A DNA stretch of 64,000 nt from Mesorhizobium tianshanense (GCF_007830515.1 NZ_VLKT01000007.1:1-64000), one strand, 5' to 3'. Positions 35,941-46,951 are shown, counted from the first letter of the stretch. Notes: a model not told the origin generated them from the letters alone. Numbers and translations: made by a program.

Positions 35941-35978
35941 GGTGAAACCGCATCGCACACAACCCGCCCTTGGACGAA

Positions 35979-36629
35979 ATGAACGATCGCACTTGCATCG
36001 TCACGCGCAGACAGGCCGAACCGGATGAACTGATCCGTTTCGTCGTCGGCCCGGATTCGGCCGTCGTTCCGGATATCAAGAAAAACCTGCCCGGTCGCGG
36101 TTGCTGGGTGACGGCCGACCGCCTACATATCGACAAGGCGGCAGCGAAGAACCTGTTCGCTCGCGCGTTCAAGGCGCAGGTGGCCGTGCCGACCGATCTC
36201 GGCGGCATGGTTGACGGGCTGCTTTCCAGATCCGCTCTGGGGATGCTCGGTCTTGCCCGCAAGGCAGGCGCGATCGCGCTCGGCGCCACCAAGGTCGAGA
36301 GCGCGGTGCGTGGCGGGCTGGCGCTTTTCGTGCTCCATGCGGCCGAGGCGTCCGATGACGGCGTGCGCAAGATCAGCCAGGCGCGGCGGGCAACCGTCCA
36401 CCTCGGCGGTCCCGCCATCCTTGCCTACAAACTTTTCTCCGAGGCCGAGTTGAGCTTGGCATTGGGGGGTACAAATGTGATACATGCTGCCGTTCTCGCG
36501 GGAGACGCGGGCAGGGCGGTCCAGAAGCGCATGGTTGCGCTCGACCGGTATCGGGGCGGTTCCCCGGACGATCTGGCAATGCTTGCGGCCGTTGCTGACG
36601 AAGATGATGCCGCAGAGGATATGGAATGA
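35979..36629 (+). CDS. YlxR (DUF448)-L7Ae fusion RNA-binding protein
   Basis: About 216 aa. The first ~85 residues are a YlxR/DUF448 domain ('[45 protein letters not shown]'). The second half resembles an L7Ae/YlxQ-like fold ('[52 protein letters not shown]'). Gram-positives encode these as separate neighbours of nusA and infB; fusion is usual in alphaproteobacteria. It is thought to bind RNA or affect transcription/RNase P. Start is ATG35979 (TTG35970 also possible). It overlaps infB by 4 bp. Confidence 0.9.
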   Translation: MNDRTCIVTRRQAEPDELIRFVVGPDSAVVPDIKKNLPGRGCWVTADRLHIDKAAAKNLFARAFKAQVAVPTDLGGMVDGLLSRSALGMLGLARKAGAIALGATKVESAVRGGLALFVLHAAEASDDGVRKISQARRATVHLGGPAILAYKLFSEAELSLALGGTNVIHAAVLAGDAGRAVQKRMVALDRYRGGSPDDLAMLAAVADEDDAAEDME

Positions 36630-39190
36630 GCGATACGAAATCGGGCGACGACAAGACGTTGAGTGTTACGCCGAAGAAGACCTTGACGCTGAAGCGCCCC
36701 GGTATGGAACAGGGCACCGTGCGCCAGAGCTTCTCGCATGGCCGCACCAAAGCGGTCGTGGTCGAGACCAAGAAGCGCAAGTTCTCGCTGCCCGGTGACA
36801 AGCCGGAGCCGGCCGCTAACCCTGCGTCCGTCTTCACGCCGAAGCCGCCGGTCGCGGCAGCGCCCGCTGTGCAGGAGGCGCCTAAGGCGCCGCCGCCTCC
36901 GCCCGTCGAACGCGGCGGCATGGTGCTGAACGAATTGTCGCGTAACGAGATGGAGGCGCGCCGCCGGGCCCTGGAGGGTTCGAAGGTGCGCGATGTCGAG
37001 GATCGCCAGCGCGCCATCGAGGAGGCCAAGCGCCGCGCCGAGGAGGAAGAGCGCCGCCGTCGTGAGCGCGAGGAATCCGCGCGCCGCCAGGCCGAGGAAG
37101 AAGCCAGGTTGCAGGCCGAGGCCGAGTCCCGCCGGCGTGCCGAGGAAGAAGCGCGCCGCCGCGCGCCGCTGGCCGCAGAACTGGCGACAGTCGACGACGA
37201 GGACATCAAGCCGAAGCGGGCCGGCGCCGGTGCCCCGGTGCGCCGTCCGGTCACGCCTGAAGTGGCGCGTCCGGCCAAGCCGACCAAGGGCGAGGAAGAT
37301 CGCCGCCGCGGCAAGCTGACGCTGAATGCCGCACTTTCCGATGAGGATGCGCGGGCTCGTTCGCTGTCGTCGATGCGTCGGCGCCAGGAGAAATTCAAGC
37401 GCGCGCTGCATAACGAACCGCGCGAGAAAGTTATGCGCGAAGTGATTCTGCCCGAAACCATCACCATCCAGGAACTGGCGCAGCGCATGTCCGAGCGCGC
37501 TGTCGATGTGGTCAAGTTCTTCATGAAGCAGGGCCAGATCCTGAAGCCGGGCGACGTCATCGACGCCGACACCGCCGAGCTGGTCGCCACCGAATTCGGC
37601 CACACGGTTCGCCGCGTTGCCGAGTCCGACATCGAGGAAGGCCTGTTCAACATCGCCGATCGTCCCGAAGATCTCGAGCCGCGTCCGCCGGTGGTGACGA
37701 TCATGGGCCATGTCGACCACGGCAAGACGTCGCTGCTCGATGCAATCCGCAGCGCCAATGTCGTGTCCGGCGAGGCGGGCGGCATCACCCAGCATATCGG
37801 CGCCTATCAGGTCGAGAAGAATGGTCACAAGATCACCTTCATCGACACGCCCGGCCACGCCGCCTTCACTGCGATGCGCGCCCGTGGCGCCCAGGCGACG
37901 GACATCGCCATCCTCGTGGTTGCGGCCGACGACAGCGTGATGCCGCAGACGATCGAATCGATCAGCCATGCCAAGGCGGCCGGCGTTCCGATCATCGTGG
38001 CGATCAACAAGATCGACAAGCATGACGCCGACCCGCAGAAGGTGCGCTCGGAACTGTTGCGCCACGAAGTCTTCGTCGAATCGATGGGCGGCGAGGTGCT
38101 AGACGTCGAAGTGTCGGCGACCAAGGGCACCAATCTCGACAAGCTGCTCGAAGCGATCCTGCTGCAGGCCGAAATCCTCGACCTGAAAGCAAACCCCGAC
38201 CGCACCGCCGAGGGCGTCGTCATCGAGGCCCAACTCGACAAGGGTCGTGGTCCCGTCGCCACGGTGCTGGTGCAGACCGGCACGCTGATGCCCGGCGACA
38301 TCCTTGTTGCCGGCAACGAATGGGGCCGGGTGCGCGCGCTGGTCAACGACCGCGGCGGGCAGATCAAGGAAGCGCCGCCGGCGATGCCGGTGGAAGTGCT
38401 CGGCCTGCAGGGAACCCCGCAGGCCGGCGACCGCTTCGCCGTGGTCAACAACGAGGCCCGCGCCCGCGAGATCACCGAATACCGCCAGCGTCTGGCGCGC
38501 GAAAAGGCGGTGGCCAAGCATGCCGGCCAGCGTGGTTCGCTCGAACAGATGATGTCGCAACTGCAAACGAGCGGGCTGAAGGAATTCCCGCTGGTCATCA
38601 AGGGCGACGTGCAGGGCTCGATCGAGGCGATCAGTGCGGCGCTGGACAAGCTCGGCACCGACGAGGTGCGTGCGCGCATCGTCCATGCGGGTGCTGGCGG
38701 CATCACCGAAAGCGACGTGTCGCTGGCGGAAACATCGGGTGCCGCGATCATCGGCTTCAACGTCCGCGCCAATGTGCAGGCGCGCGCGGCTGCCGCGGCG
38801 GCGGGCATCGAGATCCGCTACTACTCCATCATCTACAATCTCGTGGATGACGTGAAGGCGGCGCTCTCCGGCCTGCTTTCGCCGGAGCGTCGCGAGACCT
38901 TCATCGGCAATGCGGAGATCCTCGAGATCTTCGACATTACCAAGGTCGGCAAGATCGCCGGCTGCCGTGTCACCGAAGGCAAGGTCGAGCGCGGTGCGGG
39001 CGTTCGCCTGATCCGCGACAACGTCGTCATCCACGAAGGCACGCTGAAGACCCTGAAGCGCTTCAAGGACGAAGTTGCGGAAGTCCCGGGTGGCCAGGAA
39101 TGCGGCATGGCCTTCCAGAACTACGAAGACATGCGCGTCGGCGACATCATCGAGTGCTTCCGCGTCGAGATGGTGACCAGGACGCTCTGA
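36626..39190 (+). CDS. infB: Translation initiation factor IF-2
   Basis: The 854-aa GTPase has a long charged N-terminal region with coiled-coil-like Glu/Arg repeats (residues ~120-190) and the IF2-associated '[11 protein letters not shown]'. The G domain follows: '[14 protein letters not shown]', '[16 protein letters not shown]', 'NKIDK'. Domains II-IV end with '[28 protein letters not shown]' and '[23 protein letters not shown]'. It places initiator tRNA on the 30S subunit. ATG36626 overlaps the upstream gene (ATGA). Confidence 0.98.
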   Translation: MSDTKSGDDKTLSVTPKKTLTLKRPGMEQGTVRQSFSHGRTKAVVVETKKRKFSLPGDKPEPAANPASVFTPKPPVAAAPAVQEAPKAPPPPPVERGGMVLNELSRNEMEARRRALEGSKVRDVEDRQRAIEEAKRRAEEEERRRREREESARRQAEEEARLQAEAESRRRAEEEARRRAPLAAELATVDDEDIKPKRAGAGAPVRRPVTPEVARPAKPTKGEEDRRRGKLTLNAALSDEDARARSLSSMRRRQEKFKRALHNEPREKVMREVILPETITIQELAQRMSERAVDVVKFFMKQGQILKPGDVIDADTAELVATEFGHTVRRVAESDIEEGLFNIADRPEDLEPRPPVVTIMGHVDHGKTSLLDAIRSANVVSGEAGGITQHIGAYQVEKNGHKITFIDTPGHAAFTAMRARGAQATDIAILVVAADDSVMPQTIESISHAKAAGVPIIVAINKIDKHDADPQKVRSELLRHEVFVESMGGEVLDVEVSATKGTNLDKLLEAILLQAEILDLKANPDRTAEGVVIEAQLDKGRGPVATVLVQTGTLMPGDILVAGNEWGRVRALVNDRGGQIKEAPPAMPVEVLGLQGTPQAGDRFAVVNNEARAREITEYRQRLAREKAVAKHAGQRGSLEQMMSQLQTSGLKEFPLVIKGDVQGSIEAISAALDKLGTDEVRARIVHAGAGGITESDVSLAETSGAAIIGFNVRANVQARAAAAAAGIEIRYYSIIYNLVDDVKAALSGLLSPERRETFIGNAEILEIFDITKVGKIAGCRVTEGKVERGAGVRLIRDNVVIHEGTLKTLKRFKDEVAEVPGGQECGMAFQNYEDMRVGDIIECFRVEMVTRTL

Positions 39191-39219
39191 GTTCGAGTAT
39201 TCTGTTGTCCAGACAAAGA

Positions 39220-39264
39220 TAGAGCCTGATCCATTCCGATTCTATCGGGGTGGATCAGGCTCTA
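39220..39264. repeat. 45-bp palindrome between infB and rbfA
   Basis: 'tagagcctgatcca' returns as 'tggatcaggctcta', with 'ccgat' / 'atcgg' inside, so almost every base pairs. The same half-sequence occurs at 4413-4432. In RNA this would be a ~20-bp hairpin in the middle of an otherwise tight operon and may lower read-through into rbfA. Confidence 0.85.
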
Positions 39265-39325
39265 AACCATATGAGACATGACGCACGGTCCCATCCCGTG
39301 CCTCACGATTTCAGGATCAAGGAAG

Positions 39326-39763
39326 ATGCCCCGTTCAGCCACATCAGGCCCATCCCAGCGCATGCTTCGCGTCGGCGAGCAGGTGCGCCACGCGCTGTCC
39401 GAAACCTTGCAGCGCGGCGAGATCATCGATCCGCTGATCGAGAATGCGGTGGTTTCGGTCTCGGAAGTGCGCATGTCGCCCGATCTGAAGATCGCCACCG
39501 CCTTCGTCTCGCCGCTCGACGCCGGTGATGCCGATGCGGTGGTCGAGGCGCTCAACAAGCATGCGAAATTCGTGCGCGGCCGCGTCTCCGGCGCGCTCCG
39601 GCAGATGAAATACATGCCGGAATTCCGTTTCCGGCTCGACACCAGCTACGACAATTTCCAGAAGATCAACGAATTGCTGCACTCGCCCGAAGTGGCGCGT
39701 GATCTCGGCCCGGATGCCCAGATTGACGACCAGAATAAAGACAACGACAAGGACGAAAAATAG
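39326..39763 (+). CDS. rbfA: 30S ribosome-binding factor RbfA
   Basis: The 145-aa protein has the KH-like RbfA fold: '[26 protein letters not shown]', '[25 protein letters not shown]', and the C-terminal '[22 protein letters not shown]'. It is a cold-shock and 16S-processing factor. ATG39326 has 'aaggaag' directly upstream. The stop codon overlaps the truB GTG start (TAGTG). Confidence 0.95.
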   Translation: MPRSATSGPSQRMLRVGEQVRHALSETLQRGEIIDPLIENAVVSVSEVRMSPDLKIATAFVSPLDAGDADAVVEALNKHAKFVRGRVSGALRQMKYMPEFRFRLDTSYDNFQKINELLHSPEVARDLGPDAQIDDQNKDNDKDEK

Positions 39764-40728
39764 TGGCGCGTCGCGGCAAGAAGAAGGGCCGGCCGATCTC
39801 CGGCTGGCTGGTGTTGGACAAGCCCGTCGGCATGGGTTCGACCGAAGCCGTCTCCAAGATCAAATGGCTTTTCCAGGCGGAAAAGGCCGGCCACGCCGGC
39901 ACGCTCGACCCGCTCGCTTCCGGCATGCTGCCGATCGCGCTCGGCGAGGCGACCAAGACCGTGCCCTATGTCCAGGACGGCGCCAAGGTCTACCGCTTCA
40001 CGGTCGCCTGGGGTGAGGAGCGTTCGACCGATGACCTCGAAGGGCCGGTGACGAAGAGCTCCGACCAGCGTCCGGCAGAAGCCGAAGTGCTTTTGCTGAT
40101 GCCGAAATACACCGGCGTCATCATGCAGACGCCGCCGCAATTTTCGGCCATCAAGATATCAGGCGAGCGCGCCTACGACCTTGCCCGCGACGGCGCGACG
40201 GTCGACATCCCGGCGCGGGAGGTCGAGATCGGCCGTCTCGACCTGATCGAGCACAGTGCGGATCGCACCATTTTCGAGGTCGAATGCGGCAAGGGCACCT
40301 ATGTGCGCTCGCTGGCCCGCGACATGGGCCGCGACCTCGGCTGTTTCGGCCACATCGCCGAACTGCGCCGGATCGAGGTCGAGCCGTTCACGCAGGAAGA
40401 CTTCGTCACCATCGCCGAGTTGGAAGCCGCCCGTTTCGGCGAACAGGGCGAGAATTCGGATTCGGCGGACACGGTGGATGCGCCAATCGACTTCGACGCC
40501 ATCGACGCGCTTCTGGTCGATACATCAGCAGCACTCGACTGCCTGCCGCAGATCGCGATCAGCGACGATGCCGCGACAAAAATCCGCCTCGGCAATCCAG
40601 TCATCATCCGTGGCCGCGACGCGCCTGTGGAAGCCGAGGAAGCCTGCGCCACGGCGCGCGGCAAACTGGTCGCCATCGGCGCCATCGAACAAGGCATGTT
40701 CAAGCCGAAGCGGGTCTTTGCCGGGTGA
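39763..40728 (+). CDS. truB: tRNA pseudouridine(55) synthase
   Basis: The 321-aa enzyme makes pseudouridine 55 in the tRNA T-loop. The catalytic Asp is in '[23 protein letters not shown]' (~residue 48); '[15 protein letters not shown]', '[27 protein letters not shown]' and '[19 protein letters not shown]' also fit TruB. Start is GTG39763, overlapping the rbfA stop by one base. End of the nusA-infB-rbfA-truB run on this strand. Confidence 0.96.
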   Translation: MARRGKKKGRPISGWLVLDKPVGMGSTEAVSKIKWLFQAEKAGHAGTLDPLASGMLPIALGEATKTVPYVQDGAKVYRFTVAWGEERSTDDLEGPVTKSSDQRPAEAEVLLLMPKYTGVIMQTPPQFSAIKISGERAYDLARDGATVDIPAREVEIGRLDLIEHSADRTIFEVECGKGTYVRSLARDMGRDLGCFGHIAELRRIEVEPFTQEDFVTIAELEAARFGEQGENSDSADTVDAPIDFDAIDALLVDTSAALDCLPQIAISDDAATKIRLGNPVIIRGRDAPVEAEEACATARGKLVAIGAIEQGMFKPKRVFAG

Positions 40729-40772
40729 GTCCCGTCGTCTAATCTCGATCAGACGTAACATCCGAGGGTCAC

Positions 40773-41868
40773 ATGGCAAAGCCCGAGACGATCAAGAGGC
40801 GGGCGCCGGCGACAACACGGCGGCCGCCAATCGGCGCATCACCTGGCACGCTGATCGCCGATCCAGCGGCGCGCCGGTCTGAACTCAGGCTGACACTGAT
40901 GTCGCCCGACAAGTTCGAGACGATCGAAAATGCCAGCATCGACGACCTCAACACCCATTGCGACAATTGGCCGGTCATCTGGCTGGATTGCACCGGCCTT
41001 GCGAACTTCCCTCTGATCGAGGAGATCGGCCGGATTTTCAGCCTGCACCCGCTGGCGCTGGAAGATGTCGTCAACACCGGCCAGCGGCCGAAGGTGGACT
41101 TCTTCGAGGACCATGCCTTCGTCGTCGTCAGGATGATCGACGACGTCACCGCGCATCGTTACGAGCAGATCGCTATCTTCTTCGGCAGGAACTTCGTTGT
41201 CACCTTCCAGGAGCGCGAAGGCGATCCGTTCAATCCGGTGCGCAAGCGCATTGAAAGCTCGGTGCCCAACCGGTTGCGCACGCGTGGCGCCGACTATCTG
41301 GCCTATGCGCTGATCGACGCCATCGTCGACAGCTACTTTCCGCCGATCGAGGCTGCCGGCGAATTGATCGACAGCATCGAGGATCAGATGCTGCGCGCGG
41401 CGGACAAGCATCAGATGCGGCAGCTTCACGAGTTGCGGCGCGACGCCAATGTGCTGAAGGGGGTGCTTTGGCCGATGCGCGATGCGCTGGCGACGCTGAT
41501 CCGTAACGACGTGCCCTATGTGAATGCCCGAGACCAAGGTTTTTCTGAACGACACGCTCGATCACTCGCTTCGGCTCATCGAACTGGTTGAAACCCAGCG
41601 CGACATGCTGACCGGTCTGATCGAGATGCATCTGTCGCTGAGCCAGGCGCGCACCAGCGACGTCATCAGCTATCTGACGATCGTCTCGGTGATCTTCATC
41701 CCGCTCACCTTTCTCGTTGGCGTGTGGGGCATGAATTTCGATCCCGAAACGTCGCCATGGAACATGCCGGAGCTGAAGGCCCAGTACGGCTATCCGGCAG
41801 CGCTCGCGTTCATGGCTCTTGTCGCGCTTGGGCTTATCGCTTTCTTCAGATGGAAGAAGTGGCTTTAG
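40773..41868 (+). pseudogene. corA: corA magnesium/cobalt transporter, frameshifted
   Basis: The first frame (40773-41591) encodes the cytoplasmic CorA domain: 'VIWLDCTGLANFPLIEEIGRIFSLHPLALEDVVNTGQRPKVDFFEDHAFVVVRMI', 'LAYALIDAIVDSYFPPIEAAGELIDSIED', 'LKGVLWPMRDALATLIRNDVPYVN'. It then runs 22 foreign codons to a stop. The continuation lies in the +1 frame from 41527: 'PETKVFLNDTLDHSLRLIELVETQRDMLTGLIEMHLSLS'. The two membrane helices and the pore motif follow (Gly-Met-Asn in 'GVWGMNFDP'). An extra base at about 41526 breaks the gene; the reading frame would be restored by removing one G. It may be a true pseudogene or a sequencing error. ATG41524 could restart the C-terminal part. Confidence 0.85.
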
Positions 41869-42062
41869 CGTAAGCTGAAAATCTCTATTTCTTTGGCGAA
41901 AGCCGTGAGAAAGCCGGCTTGTGAATTGGGCTGGTGTTTTTGCCGGAATTGCACTATATGCGCCGCAGCATCGTGCGATGACGCGTTGCTTGTACCGGCC
42001 CCTGCTGGACGACATCCCGGCCGAGGGCGTCCCGTTTCCTCAAACAGATAAGGAAAAACACG

Positions 42063-42332
42063 ATGTCGATTACTGCCGAGCGCAAGAAGGAATTGATGGG
42101 TGAATTCGCAACCGCCAAGGGCGATACCGGGTCTCCGGAAGTCCAGGTGGCCATCCTTTCCGAGCGCATCAAGAACCTGACCGACCATTTCAAGGACCAC
42201 AAGAAGGATAACCATTCCCGCCGTGGTCTGCTCGCTCTCGTCTCCCAGCGCCGCAGCCTGCTTGATTATCTCAAGCGCAAGGACGACGCGCGCTATCAGA
42301 CGCTGATCGAGAAGCTCGGTCTGCGCCGTTGA
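42063..42332 (+). CDS. rpsO: 30S ribosomal protein S15
   Basis: The 89-aa protein is S15 throughout: '[36 protein letters not shown]', '[33 protein letters not shown]', ending 'LIEKLGLRR'. It binds 16S rRNA helix 22 and is an early assembly protein. The start is preceded by 'aaggaaaaac'. It is followed by pnp in the standard order. A CTATAT box at 41953 in the 194-bp upstream region may be part of its promoter. Confidence 0.98.
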   Translation: MSITAERKKELMGEFATAKGDTGSPEVQVAILSERIKNLTDHFKDHKKDNHSRRGLLALVSQRRSLLDYLKRKDDARYQTLIEKLGLRR

Positions 42333-42339
42333 CGAATTG

Positions 42340-42403
42340 ACCGGCGGGTTCTTTCGAGAGCCCGCCGGTCGCGCATTGGAGCACCGGGTCTATCCGGCGC
42401 TCC
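42340..42403 (+). terminator. Two GC-rich hairpins after rpsO
   Basis: 'accggcggg' / 'cccgccggt' (42340-42369) and 'ggagcaccgg' / 'ccggcgctcc' (42378-42403) can form adjacent stems. No T-run follows either, so they are more likely partial terminators or RNA processing sites between rpsO and pnp than simple intrinsic terminators. Confidence 0.5.
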
Positions 42404-42746
42404 GATGAAGGAAGCAGGGCGCCGTGTGTCAAACTGGACGCGCAAAGTGACGCCTTGAAAGTTTGAATTTGCGCATGATGCCTTCCGAGGACCGCTGTTT
42501 TCGGGATCATGCGCAAGGCCAGTCGGGTCGATTGGCCAGACCGGTTTCGAGAGTGCACAGGGCCATTCGAAACCGCCCATGGACGGTCATGGGGCAGGAT
42601 TGCAGGACGCTCGCCCGGCCAACCGCGTCGGATTTAGCCGAGCTTCCCGTTGTCTTGCCCGTGGCTGCCCGAGAAACGAAGCCAAGGGAAGGGGCATTCG
42701 CGCACGGTGAAACGGCGCGGCCCTTTCCGCATATGAAGGACAAGAC
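42404..42746 (+). other. Untranslated region upstream of pnp
   Basis: A 343-bp stretch with no convincing gene. It contains one palindromic repeat (42471-42514, listed separately) and ends with 'gaaggacaag' as the pnp ribosome binding site. No other regulatory element was identified. Confidence 0.5.
42471..42514. repeat. Palindromic repeat in the pnp leader region
   Basis: 'gcgcatgatgccttccga' is answered by 'ttttcgggatcatgcgc'. The ends (gcgcatgat...atcatgcgc) match the element at 48189-48226. In the pnp 5' region a double-stranded RNA hairpin could be a ribonuclease III target, the basis of pnp autoregulation in E. coli. Confidence 0.75.
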
Positions 42747-44894
42747 ATGTTCAATCACCACAAAGTGGAAATCGAATGGGGCGGCCGTCCGCTCATCCTC
42801 GAAACCGGCAAGATCGCGCGTCAGGCTGACGGCGCGGTGCTCGCCACCTACGGCGAAACCAAGGTTCTCGCCACCGTCGTTTCGATGAAGGAACCGAAGC
42901 CCGGCCTGGATTTCTTCCCGCTGACCGTCAATTACCAGGAAAAGACCTATGCCGCCGGCAAGATCCCGGGCGGCTATTTCAAGCGCGAAGGCCGTCCGAG
43001 CGAAAAGGAAACGCTGGTCTCTCGCCTCATCGACCGTCCGATCCGCCCGCTCTTTGCCGAAGGCTACAAGAACGACACGCAGATCGTCGTCACCGTCGTC
43101 CAGCATGATCTCGAAAACGATCCGGACATCCTTTCGATCGTCGCCACCTCGGCGGCCTTGACGCTATCCGGCGTCCCGTTCATGGGCCCGATCGGCGGCG
43201 CCCGCGTCGGTTACATCAACGGCGAATATGTGCTCAATCCGCATGTCGACGAGATGCAGGAATCCAAGCTTGACCTGGTCGTCGCCGGCACCGCCGACGC
43301 CGTGCTGATGGTCGAGTCCGAAGCCAAGGAACTCGGCGAGGATCTAATGCTCGGCGCCGTCATGTTCGGCCATCGCGGCTTCCAGCCGGTGATCGACGCG
43401 ATCATCAAGCTGGCCGAGGTTGCCGCCAAGGACCCGCGCGATTTCACCGCGCCGGACTATTCGGCGCTTGAAGCCGAGATGCTGAAGATCGTCGAAGGCG
43501 AACTTCGCGATGCCTACAAGATCACCGACAAGCAAAAGCGCTATGCCGCCGTCGACGCCGTCAAGGCGAAGGTCAAGGCTTCGTTCGCGCCGGCCGAAGG
43601 CGAGGAAGCAAAGTACACGTCCGAGCAGGTCGGCACCGTGTTCAAGGAACTCCAGGCCAAGATCGTGCGCTGGAACATCCTCGATACCGGATCGCGCATC
43701 GACGGCCGCGACCTGAAGACGGTTCGCAAGATCGTCTCCGAAGTCGGCGTCCTGCCGCGCACCCATGGTTCGGCGCTGTTCACCCGCGGCGAGACTCAGG
43801 CGCTGGTCGTCGCCACGCTCGGCACCGGCGAGGACGAGCAGTATGTCGATTCGCTGACCGGCATGTACAAGGAGAAGTTCCTCCTTCACTACAACTTCCC
43901 TCCCTATTCTGTCGGTGAAACCGGCCGCATGGGTTCACCCGGCCGCCGCGAAATCGGCCACGGCAAGCTGGCCTGGCGCGCGATCCGCCCGATGCTGCCA
44001 ACCGCCGACCAGTTCCCCTACACGCTGCGCGTCGTCTCGGAGATCACCGAGTCCAACGGCTCGTCGTCGATGGCGACCGTCTGCGGCACCTCGCTGGCGC
44101 TGATGGATGCCGGCGTGCCGCTGGCCAAGCCCGTCGCCGGCATCGCCATGGGTCTCATCAAGGAAGGCGAGCGCTTCGCTGTGCTCTCCGACATCCTCGG
44201 CGACGAGGATCATCTCGGCGATATGGACTTCAAGGTTGCCGGCACCGCCAACGGCATCACCTCGCTGCAGATGGACATCAAGATCGAGGGCATCACCGAG
44301 GAGATCATGAAGATCGCGCTGGACCAGGCCAAGGATGGTCGCCAGCACATCCTCGGCGAAATGGGTCATGCGCTCTCCGGCGCGCGTGCCGAACTCGGCG
44401 AATTCGCGCCGCGCATCGAGGTCATGCACATCCCGACCGACAAGATCCGCGACGTGATCGGCTCGGGCGGCAAGGTCATCCGCGAGATCGTCGAAAAGAC
44501 CGGCGCCAAGATCAACATCGAGGATGACGGCACGGTCAAGATCGCTTCGTCCAACGCCAAGGAGATCGAGGCGGCGAAGAAGTGGATCCACACCATCGTC
44601 GCCGAGCCGGAAGTCGGCGAGATCTACGAGGGAACGGTCGTCAAGACCGCCGACTTCGGTGCTTTCGTCAATTTCTTCGGTCCGCGTGATGGCCTCGTCC
44701 ACATCTCGCAGCTCGCCAACGATCGCGTCGCCAAGACCTCCGACGTCGTCAAGGAAGGCGACAAGGTCTGGGTCAAGCTGATGGGCTTCGACGAGCGCGG
44801 CAAGGTCCGCCTGTCGATGAAGGTCGTCGACCAGGCGACGGGCAGGGAAATCGCCCGCGAAAAGAAGGCCGAAGGCGAAGAAGACGCCGCCTGA
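42747..44894 (+). CDS. pnp: Polyribonucleotide nucleotidyltransferase (PNPase)
   Basis: The 715-aa phosphorolytic 3'-5' exoribonuclease has two RNase PH domains ('[26 protein letters not shown]' in the first; '[25 protein letters not shown]' and '[27 protein letters not shown]' in the second). A helical linker, a KH domain ('[22 protein letters not shown]') and a C-terminal S1 domain ('[28 protein letters not shown]') complete it. It forms a trimer and works in mRNA decay and sRNA metabolism. Start ATG42747 follows 'gaaggac'. Confidence 0.98.
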   Translation: MFNHHKVEIEWGGRPLILETGKIARQADGAVLATYGETKVLATVVSMKEPKPGLDFFPLTVNYQEKTYAAGKIPGGYFKREGRPSEKETLVSRLIDRPIRPLFAEGYKNDTQIVVTVVQHDLENDPDILSIVATSAALTLSGVPFMGPIGGARVGYINGEYVLNPHVDEMQESKLDLVVAGTADAVLMVESEAKELGEDLMLGAVMFGHRGFQPVIDAIIKLAEVAAKDPRDFTAPDYSALEAEMLKIVEGELRDAYKITDKQKRYAAVDAVKAKVKASFAPAEGEEAKYTSEQVGTVFKELQAKIVRWNILDTGSRIDGRDLKTVRKIVSEVGVLPRTHGSALFTRGETQALVVATLGTGEDEQYVDSLTGMYKEKFLLHYNFPPYSVGETGRMGSPGRREIGHGKLAWRAIRPMLPTADQFPYTLRVVSEITESNGSSSMATVCGTSLALMDAGVPLAKPVAGIAMGLIKEGERFAVLSDILGDEDHLGDMDFKVAGTANGITSLQMDIKIEGITEEIMKIALDQAKDGRQHILGEMGHALSGARAELGEFAPRIEVMHIPTDKIRDVIGSGGKVIREIVEKTGAKINIEDDGTVKIASSNAKEIEAAKKWIHTIVAEPEVGEIYEGTVVKTADFGAFVNFFGPRDGLVHISQLANDRVAKTSDVVKEGDKVWVKLMGFDERGKVRLSMKVVDQATGREIAREKKAEGEEDAA

Positions 44895-44917
44895 GCGGCC
44901 TGACCACACCATAGAAG

Positions 44918-44946
44918 CGGGCGCGCCGGAAGGTCGCGCCCGTTTT
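44918..44946 (+). terminator. Rho-independent terminator of pnp
   Basis: An 8-bp GC stem 'cgggcgcg' / 'cgcgcccg' with a 9-nt loop is followed by 'ttttcatttt', 24 bp after the pnp stop. Confidence 0.85.
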
Positions 44947-44985
44947 CATTTTCAAGACAAGCCAGCCGCATTTCGAGATTAAAGA

Positions 44986-45999
44986 ATGTCCGCCGAGCCG
45001 CTGAAGACACTGTTCCATCCTTTCGAGGCCGAGGCTGTTTCCTTGCCGCGCAAGGGCGAGCGTGTCCTCTTTCTGGGTGCCGTGCCGGGTTTGCGCCTGC
45101 CCGAAGGCTTCGATGCAGCACTGCATCTGGTGCAAGGCTTCCGGCCGCATTTTCGCTCGCTGCAGGGGTCGGGCTTCACGGTCACGCCGCGCCTGGAGGG
45201 CGAAGGTTTCGATGCGGCACTGGTGCTTGCCGGCCGGCATCGCGGGCAAAACGAGCTGCGCATCGCTGAGGCGGTGGAGCGCGTGGTGCCGGGCGGATTG
45301 ATCGTAGTCGCCGGCGCCAAGGGCGATGGCATTGCCAGCCTGCGCAAACGCATCGATGAGCTTGTGCCACTCGATGGCCATTTGCCGAAACATCACGGCA
45401 CCGCCTTCTGGTTCCGTCGGCCAGCCGATGCTGCGGCCGCGGCAGCGCTTCGCGCAGCCAACCCGGAGCTTCTGGTGGAGGGCCGTTTCCGCACCGCGCC
45501 AGGCATGTTCTCTTTCGACAAGATCGATGCGGGTTCGAAATTGCTGGTGGACAACCTGCCTAACGACCTGCGTGGCAGCGTTGCCGATTTCTGCGCCGGC
45601 TGGGGCTATGTGGCGGCCGAGGTCGCCGCCCGCTCACCCGGCATATCGGCGCTCGATCTCTACGAGGCCGATTTCGATGCGCTGGAGGCGGCGAAAGGCA
45701 ACATCGGCAACACAGTGGCGGAGCCCAATTTCTTCTGGATCGATCTTTTGAGCGAGCCGGTCGAGCGCCGCTACGACGTAATCGTCATGAACCCGCCCTT
45801 CCATCGCAGCCGGGCCGCCGAGCCGGAGATCGGCGCCGGCATGATCCGGGCGGCGGCCAAGGCGCTGAAACCGGGCGGGCGGCTGTTCGTGGTGGCGAAT
45901 CGCCAGCTTCCCTACGAACCGGTGCTGGCGGCTGCCTTCTCCAGCCACGCCGAGGTCGCCCGCGACGGCATGTTCAAGGTTTTCGCGGCGCGCCGCTGA
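44986..45999 (+). CDS. RsmC-like class I methyltransferase (16S rRNA m2G type)
   Basis: The 337-aa protein has the two-part RsmC/RlmG arrangement: a degenerate N-terminal methyltransferase-like half and an active C-terminal half. The active half has SAM motif 'VADFCAGWGYVAAEVAAR' (~residue 200), 'ALDLYEADFDALEAAKGNIG', the catalytic 'VIVMNPPFHRSR' (NPPF motif for amino-group methylation, ~265) and 'LKPGGRLFVVANRQLPYE'. RsmC methylates G1207 of 16S rRNA. The related RlmG (23S) cannot be excluded. It stands alone behind the pnp terminator. Confidence 0.85.
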   Translation: MSAEPLKTLFHPFEAEAVSLPRKGERVLFLGAVPGLRLPEGFDAALHLVQGFRPHFRSLQGSGFTVTPRLEGEGFDAALVLAGRHRGQNELRIAEAVERVVPGGLIVVAGAKGDGIASLRKRIDELVPLDGHLPKHHGTAFWFRRPADAAAAAALRAANPELLVEGRFRTAPGMFSFDKIDAGSKLLVDNLPNDLRGSVADFCAGWGYVAAEVAARSPGISALDLYEADFDALEAAKGNIGNTVAEPNFFWIDLLSEPVERRYDVIVMNPPFHRSRAAEPEIGAGMIRAAAKALKPGGRLFVVANRQLPYEPVLAAAFSSHAEVARDGMFKVFAARR

Positions 46000-46126
46000 G
46001 CCGGTGCGGATTGGCTAGGCGTCGTTCTCGATCTTAAAGCGCCTCGCATCTGAAAGGATTGATGCGACGCAGCATTGCGGAGTCCCAAATCACGGGACTT
46101 CCCGCCAATGCATCCTGCCGGCCGAA

Positions 46127-46939
46127 TTAGTCCCGGCTGGTGTCGGTCTGCTTCAACTCGTCGAGCGTCGGCATCGAGACGATGTGGTAGCCGGAATCGA
46201 CATAGTGGATTTCGCCGGTGACGCCCGACGACAGGTCGGACAGGAGGTAGAGCGCGGAACCACCGACTTCGTCGATGGTCACTGTACGGCGCAGCGGCGA
46301 GTTGCGCTGCTGGTAGGAAAACATGTGGCGAGCGTCGGAAATCCCGGCGCCGGCCAATGTCCGCACCGGTCCCGCCGATATGCCGTTCACCCTGATGCCG
46401 CGCGGGCCGTAATCGTTGGCGAGATAGCGGACGCTGGCTTCCAGCCCGGCCTTGGCGACGCCCATGACGTTGTAGTTCGGCATGACGCGGACGGAACCCG
46501 CATAGGTCAGCGTGATCATCGAACCGCTGTCCTTCATCAGCGTGGCGGCATGACGGGCGACCTCGGTGAAGGAGTAGCAGGAGATGACCATGGTGCGGAC
46601 GAAATTGTCGCGGCTGGTGTCGGCGTAAAGGCCCTTCAGCTCGTGCTTGTCGGAAAAGCCGATGGCATGGACGATGAAGTCCAGTCCGCCCCAGGCCTCG
46701 CCCAAAGTCTCGAAAGTGGCGGCAACCGATGCGCTGTCCTCGACGTCGCAAGGGACAACCAGCGAAGCACCGAGCTTGTCGGCGAGCGGCTTGACCCGGC
46801 GCCCGAAGGCTTCGCCCTGATAGGTGAAGGCGAGTTCCGCCCCATGTTCGGACAGTTTCCGGGCGATGCCCCAGGCGATCGAATGATCGTTGGCGACACC
46901 CATGACAAGCCCGCGCTTGCCCTTCATCAATCCGTCCAT
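46127..46939 (-). CDS. fabI: Enoyl-[acyl-carrier-protein] reductase (NADH)
   Basis: The 270-aa SDR-type enzyme performs the last reduction of fatty-acid elongation. Visible: 'GLVMGVANDHSIAWGIA' (FabI nucleotide motif), 'DFIVHAIGFSDKHEL', the catalytic Tyr-x6-Lys in 'MPNYNVMGVAKAGLEASVRYLA', and 'GPRGIRVNGISAGPVRTLA'. ATG46939 was chosen because 'aagga' sits 9 nt before it; the longer TTG46948 start would bury that site. Third gene of fabA-fabB-fabI, 12 bp after fabB. Confidence 0.96.
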   Translation of the reverse strand: MDGLMKGKRGLVMGVANDHSIAWGIARKLSEHGAELAFTYQGEAFGRRVKPLADKLGASLVVPCDVEDSASVAATFETLGEAWGGLDFIVHAIGFSDKHELKGLYADTSRDNFVRTMVISCYSFTEVARHAATLMKDSGSMITLTYAGSVRVMPNYNVMGVAKAGLEASVRYLANDYGPRGIRVNGISAGPVRTLAGAGISDARHMFSYQQRNSPLRRTVTIDEVGGSALYLLSDLSSGVTGEIHYVDSGYHIVSMPTLDELKQTDTSRD

Positions 46940-46951
46940 GGTCGGCAATCC

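Noticed and set aside
33544..35958. Long minus-strand open frame (804 codons) opposite rimP and nusA
   Set aside because: It lies entirely antisense to well-supported genes, is low in hydrophobic order and rich in Asp/His/Arg, as expected of shadow frames in GC-rich DNA.
46000..46126. Possible further palindromic repeat after the RsmC-like gene ('cgcctcgcatctgaaaggattgatgcgacgc')
   Set aside because: Partly resembles the tail of the 49524/55201 elements but is too diverged and incomplete to call.
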